Source of the DNA: Archegozetes longisetosus
Lineage: Eukaryota; Arthropoda; Arachnida; Sarcoptiformes; Trhypochthoniidae
DNA length: 64,000 nt
Reading direction: 5' to 3'
Assembly: GCA_018873245.2 (NCBI GenBank)
Contig: JAEMBT020000001.1
Coordinates: 12,678,220-12,742,219, forward strand
Positions 49,192 through 61,213 of this stretch are shown in pieces. The position numbers and the translations under genes are program-made. Every line of letters begins with the position of its first letter. Position 1 is the stretch's first letter. The notes beneath the pieces are model-generated. The model was not told where the DNA came from and did no database searches. It worked only from the letters and a program-made list of their open reading frames with translations.

Positions 49192-50975
49192 TTGGATAAA
49201 ATTCTCATAATTTCAAGTTTTTACATTTTAAATGAATTGATCTTTAAGAAAACAGTATTTGAAGCCCTGATTTTGATAGAAAATTATCTCTATTTTTACC
49301 TTCGTAATAGATTGAAATTCGTGGTTATTGAAAAAAGAAAGGATTTGAATAAAAATAGTAGTTTGGTTAAAGCACTTGATCACTTTCTAAACAAGGCATG
49401 TAACTCATATTCAAGATTCTCAGTAATTATAAAAAATTAACTCCTGACACTAAAATTGATCAAAAAATTTGGTTTTATTCATCAGTCAGTTGACATTATA
49501 GCCGATGACTTTACATATGATGAAGAAAGAAGCAAAGTTACAGATTATATTTATTTAATGCCGAATGGAAAACAAACATCTATTCTGAGTTCTCCCAAGT
49601 TTGTGATCGCAAGTAGTTTGCATAATATATTTGAAAGTTTCGATATTGAAGTGTGGACTGCGTTACTTGTAGCATATCTGATGATTTCAGCACTAAATAC
49701 GTTAAAAATAAATGATAAGAAACTTAAGCTATTCGTGGCTGTCGACTATCTCATTGCACTGACTGGTAGAGGTAAAAAAATGTTTAGACTTTGGTTTGAG
49801 GCTTGCAAAGTTTTGGTTATCATGAGAACGTGTACTTATCGGTAAACTATCTGCTAGCGCCTTTCCCTTTAGGCGATCTAACTAATTTTACCTAAAAGGG
49901 TAGTGTTGTTATTTAGTAGAGTTGGTTCAGATTAGGGGAGAAAGTTTTTGATAAAGATACATTTCTCTAAAATCTAAATATCCGGCGAACTTCAAACCGA
50001 AGTAGAACCGACAAGTTTAATGAAATAACCATGGTTTTATCAAATTGAATATTTGCTTTTTAGTGGTGAAATTGGAAAAATCCCATAATAAATATTTGAT
50101 AACATTTTGGACACTGACCTCAATTGTTATTTGCAACTACTTTGTCAGTGATTTTCAAGCTTTATTAGTTTGCAGGAAAGAAATTCGCATCGAAACTATT
50201 CAACAGCTTAATCAGAGCAAGGATATAACTATACTGACAAAAAAGAGTGGATATGCACACAGAATGCTTCTCAATGTACGCTTTATTTATAGATTATTCT
50301 CAGAAATGAAAAATTAACTCACATTTTATCGCAGAACTTCGGAGTCCCAGCTCAAAGGTTGAAATATCCAAAGCAAAGATATGGTATTAGAACTGTTTTG
50401 AAGATAATTCAACACAAATATGTTTTAGTATCATCTGAAGAATCAAATAGCCGGATGGTCAGACATTATAACCAGTTTAATCTGGTCGTGACCGGAAGTG
50501 ACGGCTATCAAAGCTTTTCTGGAATTCCCATCAGAAAGAGCTTGGATAGAGATCTCAGATCAAGACTCGATAATTTGTAGGATAAGTTAAAATCAAAATG
50601 GTTTTTAACATTTCACAATAAATATAGTTTGTATTTAGGCTTAAAATGATCCATCAATGCGGTATTTATAGGAAAAATTTCAATGATGAAATTATAAGAT
50701 TAAAACATTTGGATCAGTTATTTAATGCTAATCAACAGATAGACGAGTTTCCATTAGACTATATACACGATGAATCGCCCAGGTTTTCTTCACTGAAACT
50801 TGAAAATTTGTATTTTAGCTTCAAAATCGTTGCATTTGGATTTACTTTCTCATTTCTCTGCTTAATTATGGATATTATTTCCTTTCGTAATCTTGCGCAC
50901 AAAATTTCACTGATGTTATCTCTATATTTTGGAATATTAAGGAAATTTTTGAAATTTAGAAAATCAAGAAACTGA
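49192..50975 (+). pseudogene. Second ionotropic-receptor-like gene, with in-frame stop
   Basis: Divergent IR. An N-terminal frame (49192-49440) reads like a poorly conserved amino-terminal part, then a TAA at 49438-49440. The same frame continues from 49441 with lobe S1 (FGFIHQSVDIIADDFTYDEE), TM1 (IEVWTALLVAYLMISAL) and a pore-loop-like VDYLIALTGRG. Further exons: 50064-50275 (TM2, LITFWTLTSIVICNYFVSDF), 50335-50576 and 50639-50975 (S2 end, then TM3 FGFTFSFLCLIMDII). Deduced joins: 49831/50064, 50275/50335, 50576/50639. Apart from the stop the frame is preserved through four exons. It is therefore either a young pseudogene, a shorter gene whose first exon I have misplaced, or a sequence error. 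Confidence 0.6.
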
Positions 50976-52389
50976 AGGATTTTTGCAATGAAGTTAATTC
51001 TGATTGCTTTTATATTATTACCCATGAAGATTTTGGCGAGTAAAATCTAACCAGAGGTAGAGTAATATGCTACCAAATGTCATATTTTTATGGTTTAACA
51101 CTTCTAAAGTGTTCACAGTTGATGAAAATTTGTTCAATTTACAAAATATAAGATTTGGGAAAGTTTTAATCTATCAGATTTTCACTATACTTAAAGAAAA
51201 AGTCTGTTTAAAAACTTGAAAATTCTCAAAAATTTGTTGATAGTTTGCTAATTATACCGTATCTTAAAAATTTAACAAAACTAGAACTGTTTGAAATTTT
51301 CTATTTTGAAAAATCATATAACTAATGCTGTGATGATGTCAAATGAAGAAAATTAAGTATTGTGATTTGTATTTGGTGATAAGCATTTTTTGTAAAAGTA
51401 TAAACGCCTAGAAAAGTCAAATAAAGCTTTTGATTGCATAAATCATGAGATAATCAGTATTGAGTACATATAACCGTTTTATATTTTCAAATAGGTGGAA
51501 AAAATTATTCAACATTTTGTTAAGGACGATAGGTATGCCTTCGAGAATAGGGACAAATTGAAATAATTATTTAAATGCTTTCCGGAAATAAACATCGAAT
51601 TTTGTCAACTTCCTACTAGGGATTGATTGATATCATAGTATTACCTTTCCTTCAATTGATCTTTTAAAATTTCATAAAAGATAATGAAATGTACTGTAAA
51701 TGTAGATAATGTTTCGATTATATAGCAAAACCTATAAAAATATAGAATTGATTTGCCATTAATGAAATGAGAGCGAATATTAAACCTCATTTGTTTCTGT
51801 TTATAATGACACGTTATTCTGTTGTCTGTTGAAAGGATATGAAACTTAGTTAATTCGAATTATTCTGTTAAATTGAAAGTCCAGAAATTGCTTTTATTTT
51901 ACTCAGATCATGATTCATTGATTATGGAATCAATATTTGATAAACTTAATTATAGCTAGGTAATAATGTTAGAGAAATAAACCCGAGCATGTTTGTTAGA
52001 TTAAAACTTTCGATGAAAGTGGGAATAGTCAGAATAAGAGGTTTCTGATGTTGCTATTTTAGCCGATTCAATATACAAATATAATGCCATTTCTATCTAA
52101 TGTTAGGGTGATCAAGACTTGCATGTCCCAAAAGTTTCATGCAAAAGTTGTCTAGACACCAATGACATCGGTTTAATCTTTTATTGATTAGTCAGTTATC
52201 AGCAAATAATTATGTTGGTTTAAAGTTATCCAAATCATTCTGTAAATCATTGAAACTAATGGGCTTTCTGTTTATAATTTGTAGAGATGGTCTCACTTTA
52301 ATTATAGAGATATTCTACAGATTTGTATCTAAAGCCAGTGTTAACAAAGCAATGCTTTCTGAATATGAACACAAGGGAAGATTTATTGA
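50976..52389. other. Intergenic, mostly unrecognised
   Basis: No gene except the inverted exon remnant at 51645-51731. The frame 52184-52480 runs into the terminal repeats of the next element and is not trusted. Confidence 0.45.
51645..51731 (-). pseudogene. Inverted, frameshifted copy of the exon at 46868
   Basis: 87 bp with the same acceptor (TTTTATAG) and a GTAATA donor. One extra base relative to 46868-46953 breaks the frame after STFHYLL. Similarity continues into the upstream intron (AGGTTTAATATT block, 51776-51787). Confidence 0.55.
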
Positions 52390-52398
52390 GTTTGAAAT

Positions 52399-53109
52399 GG
52401 TTATACCCCGATTGATAGACATCCACTTCATAGACATCCACTTTATAGACATTCCACTTCATAGACATTTCACTTCATAGACATTTCATTTCATAGACAC
52501 TTGGTTAGAGAGACATTTTTAAGCTATTCAAAATAATTTAAATTTATTTACATATCTGAGAAATTAAAATAATTGTACATTAATTATACTGAAAGTCAAG
52601 TGCATCGAATCTCATATCTACTAATCCGTTAATCTTATAATCTTATGATAATTAAGATATTTAACACGTGTAAAATGCAAACCCATTCAACTATTTTTCA
52701 ATTGAATGAAAAGTGATTTTTATTTTGAGTCTATTCAGTTCAATATATCAATTTTTTATTAGAATATTTCTGCATATCTATATTTGAATTTCATTAATTA
52801 GTTAGTGTTTGTGTAATCTATCTGTAAACTACGTCTAAATTAAGTTTTATTGAACCAAACAAAGGGAAAAATGATCATTTTTCAAAATTAGATTCAAATA
52901 GATTGTTTAGAATTAACATCAATAATCTCCTCGATAACCAGAATTTTCATTAGCGAACAATTAGTCTATAAAATGAAATGTCTATGAAGTGAAATGTCTA
53001 TGAAGTGGAATGTCTGTAAAGTGGAATGTCTATAAAGTGGATTTCTATAAAGTGGGTGTCTACAAAGTGGATTTCTATCAAGTGGATGTCTATAAACTGG
53101 GAAGACACC
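52399..53109. mobile_element. Foldback (FB-like) transposon with tandem-repeat ends and 9-bp target duplication
   Basis: Both ends consist of tandem ~16-bp units: ATAGACATCCACTTC-type units at 52414-52500, and the inverse (GAAGTGGAATGTCTAT type) at 52970-53098. The outer 11 bases are GGTTATACCCC and, by inverse, GGTGTCTTCCC. The flanks GTTTGAAAT at 52390-52398 and 53110-53118 form a 9-bp target duplication. Tandem-repeat inverted ends plus 9-bp duplication match the foldback/Mutator-like class. The middle 470 bp has no gene. Confidence 0.8.
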
Positions 53110-53118
53110 GTTTGAAAT

Positions 53119-54988
53119 GGGTTAAATCTAAGCATAAGTATTAGCCAATTGGAGAATAAGATAAAGACAAATTTTCATGTCACTTATGAGGTATCGAATT
53201 TTCGAGATATTGTGTTAGCAGATGGTCATATAATAATACTTTTATATTGAATGGCATAAAGTATGATAAATATTGAGGAGAAAGCTTCAAAACGTTACTT
53301 TAAATTAAACTTATCAATTCGATCATTTAAATTATTATTTTGAAAAAGAATTATCGTTAATTTACAGTTTTTCATTTATTCAAATATTTTTGCTGAAATT
53401 GTTGAAAAATGCTCAACTTTGTTTTAATCGATATTTAAATTTTCCTAAAAAACTAGATTGTTAATGAAATGTTAAAATGAATCCTAACTTGAACATGATA
53501 TTTCAAAGAAACAGAGAACTTTAGGCTAACTCCTAGATGAAGTTGCTTTTCTCTACAAATTATTAATTACTTCCATTAATATTTTCTTAAGTTTCATGAA
53601 TTTATATTTAAATTAAAATTATATGTAAAAAATCAGCCGATACATTACCTGATGATATTGGATCTCATGACTACATACTCGAATTTCTTGGTATTGGTAG
53701 AAATAGCAAAAGAATTATGAAAGTGCGTTCGTTGAAATACTTGACCACAACTATTATTATCAGATACTCATAATTTCTGTTAACTATTCTTAATATTTGG
53801 TCACTCTAAGATGCGGCAACTGTATTAGCAGTTTATGTAGCTGCTTATAAACTTATCGTGAGAAACAATCTAAAATCCAGAATAAATATTTTAGCCCATT
53901 CGGGAAGTGGTTTTGTTGGGTAGACAGCTATTTCTATATGTTTTAGTCTCGATTATCTATTAGTAACAATCTGATCTGATGAGAAAAGAGTTTTTCTCAA
54001 GAAGTCATTCCCAAAACTTTTCGATCGAAACTTTTGTTCTTATCGCGATTTGAGTTTCAAAACATATTTATGTCGGAATTTAATGGATTAAGAGTTGATA
54101 CTATACTCAACTCCTTGTCTGGAGTGGAATTTTTCTTGAGATCAAGAAATACGACTTAGCAAAAGATAGAATTGAGTAAGTTTTCTCGGAAATCACTAAC
54201 GTTTAAATTTTTGCTGGAAAAGCAGGATAAGAGACCGATATGGAAGCTGCCACTAAACCATTATTCGAGAGAACAATTCATATATTATATTACTAACTTC
54301 TATATGTTAGATGCATGAAAAATGAACGGGATAAAATTTATCTTAAGAACGATTTAAGAGTATACACAAGGACTTTAGCTAAACTTGTCTGGAAAGCATT
54401 TATGTTATAAAATTTGAACAGATACTTCACATTTACTCAGAAATAAGCCATTTCACGAAATACTTTTGGACTAATTTTTCACAACTCCATACAATAGTCC
54501 CTCACTTATTATTTAACATATAGCGATTAAAAATTTTGCAATCTATAACTATTCAACAGATTTTAAGTTTAGCGGAAATCTATTGCTTATTGTATCTAAA
54601 GGTTATCTCATTATTGACAAGAATAAAAAAACATGTTATCAAACACGAATATCGATTTAATGAGGTACTAATCTGAATATTACACTCAAAATATGAAGAT
54701 ATAATTGCTTTCACAAAAGAGTTTATTATTGAATTCGATTTCAGATCATGTCTAGAAAATGTGACTTTTATTCCCAATGGAGATCATTAAATCATTTATG
54801 TCTAATTACAAGAGTCCAATTATTAAATCTATCAATAATTAATTTGAAATAAATTCTTGAAGAGTGTAAAGTTAAAATTACAAGAATGATGCTTTTGAAT
54901 GGACAAGAATTGTTCTTTTCTACTGTAATTTGAAGTATTAGAAATGAACTCAACACATAAAATCGATTAAAAATACATCTAAGCTGAT
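53119..54988. other. Intergenic, nothing recognised
   Basis: AT-rich. The minus frame at 54580-54777 has no family features. Confidence 0.45.
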
Positions 54989-56143
54989 TTAGTAAACAAC
55001 TGCTTCATTTTTATTGAAACAATGATAGGTTCGATTAGAATTAAAAATCCTTATCTGCTTATCCTTATCATAAGCCAATCCTATAATCATATCTGTTTGA
55101 TCATTATATCTTCTGTTTAATGGAATCGCTTCCACTTTCCATAGAGTAGGCACTCGTCCCTAAGTCAAAAGTTAGAAATAATTAGTGTTTAAATGAGACT
55201 CTCTTTCAATTGATGATGATTTTGAAGATGATATTATAATATTCACACAATTTTAGCTCTTTGATTTAATCAGTAAAAGATCTTACTAAGTTTTTACTTC
55301 CATTTGAAATTAAACTATTACTATAAAAAAGGTTTTAAAATATGAGTATTTCTATATGATTTAGGCTCTCTGTCAGAATTAGTTAAATGACCTTTATTAA
55401 GTTCATACCTGAGCACACCAGCCATCATCTGCTAAATAAATAGTGACCGGCATTGTATATGACTGATTAGTATTTGTGCAAAGACGACATTTAGGGATCT
55501 GAAACTCTTCTTGATGATAACCTATTATCCATTGTTTTGTTTTCACATTCTCTGGCAGTGCAACTGTTACGCCGACATAATGTGTAAACTTTGGTATATA
55601 TCCTACACATCGCGAAGATATTAAATCTCATTGAATTATATAAATAACTAAAATATGGAAAAATTGATTACTTGGTACAAAATCGATTTCAGCAAAAAGC
55701 GGTAAACCACGTATTAGAGGATATACCCTCGGTATATTTTCTGGATTTGGTTCTTGGTACAAGATTCGTACTTCTTTTATGGCATTATTGCCCTCTAAAT
55801 AGTTTTTGGAAAAAACATATTACTGTTGGATTCATGGAACGAACCTTGCACACTATTGTTGCAAATCACATCCTATGATAATACTTTTTAAGATTAAGTT
55901 TAGGTTAGGTCTGCCATAATCAGCACACCTAACCTACTTCACCCATATATGAGTGCGATTTGCGGCACTAATGTAACAAATCCATAATGAAGTCAAAAAT
56001 TAATCTACAAATGAGATCTTAAAAACGTTATTAAATATTTTGACAGACTTACTGATATCAATCAAATTGTTCAGTACTCCTGCGCTTATTATCTTCAAGT
56101 TTATGAAAATATAAGTTATATAAAAATTGGATTCAAAATACAT
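54989..56143 (-). CDS. Unknown secreted protein, four exons, paralog B
   Basis: Exons 56143-56053, 55794-55672, 55602-55409 and 55159-54989 give about 192 aa. Phases are 1, 1 and 0, all GT-AG, and identical to the paralog at 56617-57524. The N-terminus has a weaker hydrophobic leader (YITYIFINLKIISAG) that could be a signal peptide. Conserved blocks: IPRVYPLIRGLPLFAEIDF; CRLCTNTNQSYTMPVT; DDGWCA; PTLWKVEAIPLN; NDQTDMIIGLAYD; and one Cys near the end. The few cysteines and beta-rich patches suggest a compact extracellular domain. I do not recognise the family. No lesion was seen. Confidence 0.7.
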
Positions 56144-56616
56144 GACTTTTTAATTATTTTCCAATCTGATTTTGATTAACTTTCAACTAATGATATTAAA
56201 AATATTTGAGAACGTTCATGAAAATCAATTTGAGAGTGAAACTTCTTTTTATTATCTTTTTACTCGAATAACCATTTGTAGAATGACCATTTCATTTTGA
56301 AACTGAAGTACTTTCAGAATGGGTTAATAGGATTTATTTCAAGGTTAAAAGTATTTAAATACCAGACTTTACTTTTACGTGAATTCCTACATATGTATCA
56401 CACCTGCAATAATAAGCTATAAACTGATCAAATCTAAACTTTCAACTTATTACAAAACTTTCTGGGCCTAATGGCAATCAGATAATTGAAAATGATAGAA
56501 AACAAACAAAAGCACATTGAAAGTAAATCATCAATAATCCTCCTGAGTCAGAGCGCTTTCAACAATAAGCTCAATGTAATGATTTTGTTAATGTATTAAA
56601 ATATATGAAAGTAGTT

Positions 56617-57524
56617 TTAATCAGAAATTATGACTTCATGTCTATTTTTACAATAAATAGTTTGATTTGAATTTAAAATTCGGATTTGTTTATTTCTATC
56701 ATAAGCAAATCCTAAAATCATGTCCGTTTGATCGTTGTCTCTATCGTTGAATGGGATGGCTTCCACTTTCCATAGAGTAGGCACAGGACCCTTATTTACA
56801 AAAATCAAATAAAATAAAGATTTATAAACTGTTTCACAAGAAAATTTTAAGATTCAAGAACAAATGAAAATTCAAATGGTTTTTGCAAGAAGAGCACAAA
56901 TGCTATGGAAAATGGGCACAACTTATATCTTTCTTATATTGATCTTAAGAAAGTCTGTGTTGGTTTTAGAACATACTTCCGCACACCAGCCATCATCTGA
57001 CAGATAGAGAGTGACAGGCATTGTATACGATTGATTAGTGTTAGTACAAAGACGACAGTTAGGCAATTGAAACACCTCCTGATGCCATCCAAGAATCCAC
57101 TGTTTGCTTCTTATCTTCTCAGGCAGTGCCACAGTTACGGCTACATAGTATGTCAATTGCGGGATATACCCTATAATACATTCGAAACAGTCAATTTTGA
57201 TGTTGAACATTTGTTATATCAATTGATTACTTGGCATGAAATCGATTTCAGCGAAAAGAGGTAAACCACGGATTAAAGGGTATATAGTCGGTATATTAGG
57301 TGTTTGTGACAGTTGTTCATAATATAAAATCCTTATCTGTTTGATACCATTATTACCTTCTGAACAGTTTTCGTTAAAAACCAATTTATTAGTGTATTAC
57401 AAAGTTTTGCATAACATTGAAAGTAAGACTTACTGACATCAACCAAGTTCTGCAGGACTCCGGCACTGATTAATCTCAAGTATATAACTGTATAAATAGT
57501 CAAAATATAAGAGTTAACACCCAT
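56617..57524 (-). CDS. Unknown secreted protein, four exons, paralog A
   Basis: Exons 57524-57434, 57359-57231, 57170-56977 and 56790-56617 encode about 195 aa. The signal peptide is clear (SYILTIYTVIYLRLISA). The mature protein shares with paralog B the blocks IRGLPLFAEIDF, a CRLCTNTNQSYTMPVT block, SDDGWCAE, PTLWKVEAIPFN and NDQTDMILGFAYDRNKQIRI. The ATG at 57524 is preferred over the upstream GTG. The tandem same-strand arrangement, with identical intron phases and near-identical exon lengths, shows a whole-gene duplication. Function unknown. Confidence 0.72.
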
Positions 57525-58442
57525 CACATAGCTAATAGTCACAAATGATCTGCTTTTTGGACTAACATTCTAATGAATGTGCTTAACATAACATATCTTT
57601 TAATGTATAGAAAATTTATTTATGTCATGAACAGTCGTTTTGTCTGTTATTTATTTGTTCAGATGACAATCATATGAATGGAAAGCATTATAAACCCAAA
57701 CATTTCTACAGATATAATAGAAAACATAGTTTGCATGACATTTAAATTTTTGTGGTTTAGTCAGATTATAGTACAAGTTTGAGGACATTAAACCTTTTTT
57801 CCATAGTATACATTTTTTTAATCATTCAACCGAAAAATTTTTAGACCAGATACAAATTTATTTTAAACAGGAAGTGAATGTCTCTTTTGAAAGTGACTCC
57901 TAATAAATCATTTTTTCTAATCAGACATTTATTTGGTTTAATTTTTGAAAGTGTGTCAAGTCATTCACTTAATAGTTGATGTATTTAGGATGTTATCTAT
58001 GTTTTAGGCTAGAAATGATAGATCTTTGAGCAATTATTTCCTCCTTTATTGAAAATAAGACAACTGATGCCAATTTTATTAAATATTTTTGTTGCAGTTT
58101 CAATATTTTTCAAGTTTATCCCATTTGACTATTAATTAGTGAAGTTTTGCTGGACTTATGTGAGGCGAAAATTATATTTTAATCTCAGAAAGAATTATGA
58201 GCATTATTCGAAATTTGCTTTCTTTTAAGTGTTGGATAAATTTAACATTTATTAGTTATAACTAATACAAAATTAATAACTTATTAATTGAAGTCTTGTA
58301 TGGGTGAATGTCCAGGGAATGTATTCTCTAAAAACAGGTGATTGTGGTTGATTAAACACTCAATAAGTGATAGGCAATCAGATAGCACTTCAAATTTTCA
58401 GACGGACCATAGTTTAATATAACAAAAGTTAGTATTTCTGAC
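57525..58442. other. Intergenic, divergent spacer
   Basis: Lies between the minus-strand unknown pair and the plus-strand esterases. No further gene or repeat was recognised. Confidence 0.45.
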
Positions 58443-59019
58443 GGCAACACTTGCCGAGTGCTTCCATGATGAGTTAATATATAACATTCGGTAAATAAAT
58501 ATTTATTCAAAAATACAATTAGAAAGTTTTTTTATAAGATTACTTCGAGATGTTATAAAACAATAACCGTTCTCATCGATAAAATCTAATTTTGTCCCAC
58601 GAAACCTCGGATAACAAGCGCTAATGTTTTCACATACTTGCGAAAATCTTAATCAGGAACCTAGTTAGTTTGAGGAAACTTTCTCTAGTATAAGAATTGG
58701 TCCAAATGAGTGCTAAACTAATTGAAACTAATTTTTATGGCAAATCTCGAACCATCAGTGTTAAAGTCATAACCACCAAATTATTTAGGAAATGGAATTA
58801 TATCCGATAAGGTTAACTTTTCAATTGGTACACTAACTTTTTCGAAGCTTATTTTAAGAATCTTTTGCTTACTACTATCAAATCACAATAAAATACTCTT
58901 ATACTTAATTTCCTATTGTTAAGAATTTACCAATATCTAAAAGATATAAACCTGTTACTTTCATTTAATTATCAAATGTTATATACTAACTCATTGTGGA
59001 GCACTCGGCAAGTGTTGCC
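58443..59019. mobile_element. MITE with ~46-bp inverted ends just upstream of esterase 1
   Basis: 577 bp. Ends begin GGCAACACTTGCCGAGTGCT, and the inverse closes at 59019. The arms continue with few mismatches into ATGAGTTA-TATATAACAT. It ends only 60 bp before the esterase ATG, so it probably lies in or next to the promoter. No target duplication is evident and no open frame. Confidence 0.75.
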
Positions 59020-59078
59020 TTTTTACTTTACTCCAACAAAAATAAATTTCATTTTAGAGTGAAAAAAATAGTTCAGTT

Positions 59079-60827
59079 ATGAATTTATTAATAGTTTTTG
59101 TATTGACATCAATCATTTGCTCAATAAGTATCATCGAAGCAAATGATGGCATTAGTGTTGAGGAAAAGCCAAAACAGTTTTTTGGTTTGAAGAAAACGAT
59201 TGAAGACAAAGAAATCGACTATTTCTTAGGTATACCGTACGCCGAGCCGCCAATCGGCAAACTCAGATTCAAAACACCTCAACGATACAAATATGATAAA
59301 CCTATTAATGCAACCAAATGGCCGAATCTTTGCTATCAAATTGAAGACCCAATAGATCCCTTTTATACAAATAGAAACAGAAGCGAAGACTGTCTTTATC
59401 TTAATATATGGGCCCCAAAAATTGGTACAGAGCTCAAACCAGTCATGTTTTGGATACACGGAGGAGCATTTCTCTTCGGATCCGCCAGTTATGATTTATA
59501 TAATGGAGAAATTCTTGCCTCGAGAGGTGACGTGGTAGTCGTTACTATCAATTATAGACTTCAAGCCTTAGGCTTTTTATATAGTGGTAGCGATGACGCG
59601 CCTGGAAATGTCGGGCTCTGGGATCAGGCATTAGCTCTCGAATGGGTTAAAGAAAATATCAAATATTTCGGCGGAGACCCCAACCAAGTGACTATTTTTG
59701 GCCAAAGTGCTGGCAGTTGGTCTGTAAGTCTTCACTTATTGTCTCCGATATCTAGAGACCTCTTCAAGAATGCTATTATGATGTCGGGCGCAGCTCTTTC
59801 TCATCTAACAGGAGAAAATCCGACTAAGGCTAAGAATAATTGGCTTAAAGTAGCAAAACTTGCCGACTGCGGCAATGGAATGGAATTCACGCCTAAAGAT
59901 ATTGAATGTTTGCAGACTATATCTCCCGAGAAGTTGGTAGAAGTGGCCAGTCAAAGAGATTTAGTAACAGATTTGATGGGTTTTATGTCTTCAGTTAGGT
60001 ATGGTGATGAATTTTTGCCAGAAAGGCCGATTGAAATGTTACGAAAATCTGACATCAAGAAGAATGTTAGACTTTTAGCAGGTTTTACTGATGATGAGGG
60101 CACTTGGATAATGACTCATTCAATTGATAGAGTCAAGTATTCGATTAAAAATCCAGTTAATTTGACTAAAACACAGGCTTATCTAGAGCTAAAAAATTTT
60201 ACTTCTCGTATTGAATCCGACATTCCTGTCAATGGAGACGATGTGACCAGACTTTATTTATCTCGATTGCCGAATAACGATTATGATCTGATCAGGAGAA
60301 CAATGGGAGTGACTTTGGGTGACTTTTATCTATCATGTCCGACAAAAGAATTTGCGAAAGCTATTTATGAGGCAGATAAGCAACAGAATGTCGTATATCA
60401 GTATTTTTTTAGTGGCAAACAGAAAGTAGATGAGGATAAATGGTGTGGTAAATGGCAGGGGCTTGTCATGGATCGGATCTAGCACCTGTTTTTGGGTATC
60501 CCTTGCGTTTTCCTAAGGATTATACACAAGATGAAATCAATTTATCGAAAAGAATGATTGACGCTTTCACTTACTTTGCTAAGCACGGGTATGAATTGCC
60601 AATTGTTTGTATTGATTTATGAAGCATTTTATTCAGGCTAACCTTTTTATAGTTCTCTTCCTGCACAAGACGGTATTGAATGGTTGAGCTATTATTCTGT
60701 GGGTTGGAAGGTTGTTCAGCAATACTATGAATTTTCTAATAGCCCGAAACCTAATGGAAACTTTGGTATTGGTTTGAAGATAGATGAGTGTGAAAAACTC
60801 TGGAACTATTATATCGACAAACAATAG
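59079..60827 (+). pseudogene. Carboxyl/cholinesterase family protein 1, frameshifted before the catalytic His
   Basis: Alpha/beta-hydrolase of the carboxylesterase type B family, secreted by its signal peptide (residues 1-21). Exons 59079-60588 and 60653-60827 (GTATGA donor, TTATAG acceptor). Visible: oxyanion-hole HGGA; nucleophile Ser210 in GQSAG; Glu340 in DDEG. A one-base deletion in the G-run at 60458-60461, judged against the paralog, shifts the frame. The uncorrected protein stops at 60482, before CHGSDLAPVFG with the catalytic His codon at 60467-60469. Everything after the shift stays open in the other frame, including exon 2. The lesion is therefore either very recent or a sequencing error in a homopolymer. 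GQSAG replaces the usual GESAG. There is no GPI-like tail. Confidence 0.8.
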
Positions 60828-61158
60828 ATTAAATTAACAATTATTTCTATAATTCTTTCATAATCTAAAAAGTAGTTCAATTAAAATAAACGGTTTCTTG
60901 ATTTTAAAAATCGAAATAAAATAAAAATTTACACTAAATATGGGATAAGTGAATAATCAAGCGTTGAAAAGAAAAGCTGATATGATTTGATTATTGAGCA
61001 GTGGCGTCTCCGCAATTTTGACATATGTTCAAAATAATGATTCGACAATCTTTTGTGAGGATATAATTGGAGAACTGTTTGTTTAGCACTTTTAAAACTT
61101 GATATATGAATAGTCTATTGGAGACAAATGATTAAACAACAGGATATTGTTATCTGAC
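60828..61158. other. Spacer between the two esterase genes
   Basis: About 330 bp, AT-rich, presumably the 3' end of gene 1 and the promoter of gene 2. No other gene. Confidence 0.5.
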
Positions 61159-61166
61159 TATAAAAA
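61159..61166 (+). promoter_or_regulatory. TATA box of esterase 2
   Basis: TATAAAAA lies 55 bp before the ATG at 61214, with an initiator-like TAGTTTAG about 20 bases downstream. Confidence 0.5.
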
Positions 61167-61213
61167 TCTGAAGATTAGTTTAGACTAAGTTTAAAGTAGT
61201 ATATTCTACAAAA

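Noticed and set aside
52184-52480. 98-codon frame ending in HFIDIHFIDIPLHRHF
   Set aside because: The repetitive end is the translated terminal array of the foldback element. The rest shows no family.
52410-53100. Possible CRISPR-like array
   Set aside because: Short units without unique spacers, present at both ends in inverse orientation with a target duplication. A foldback transposon explains it.
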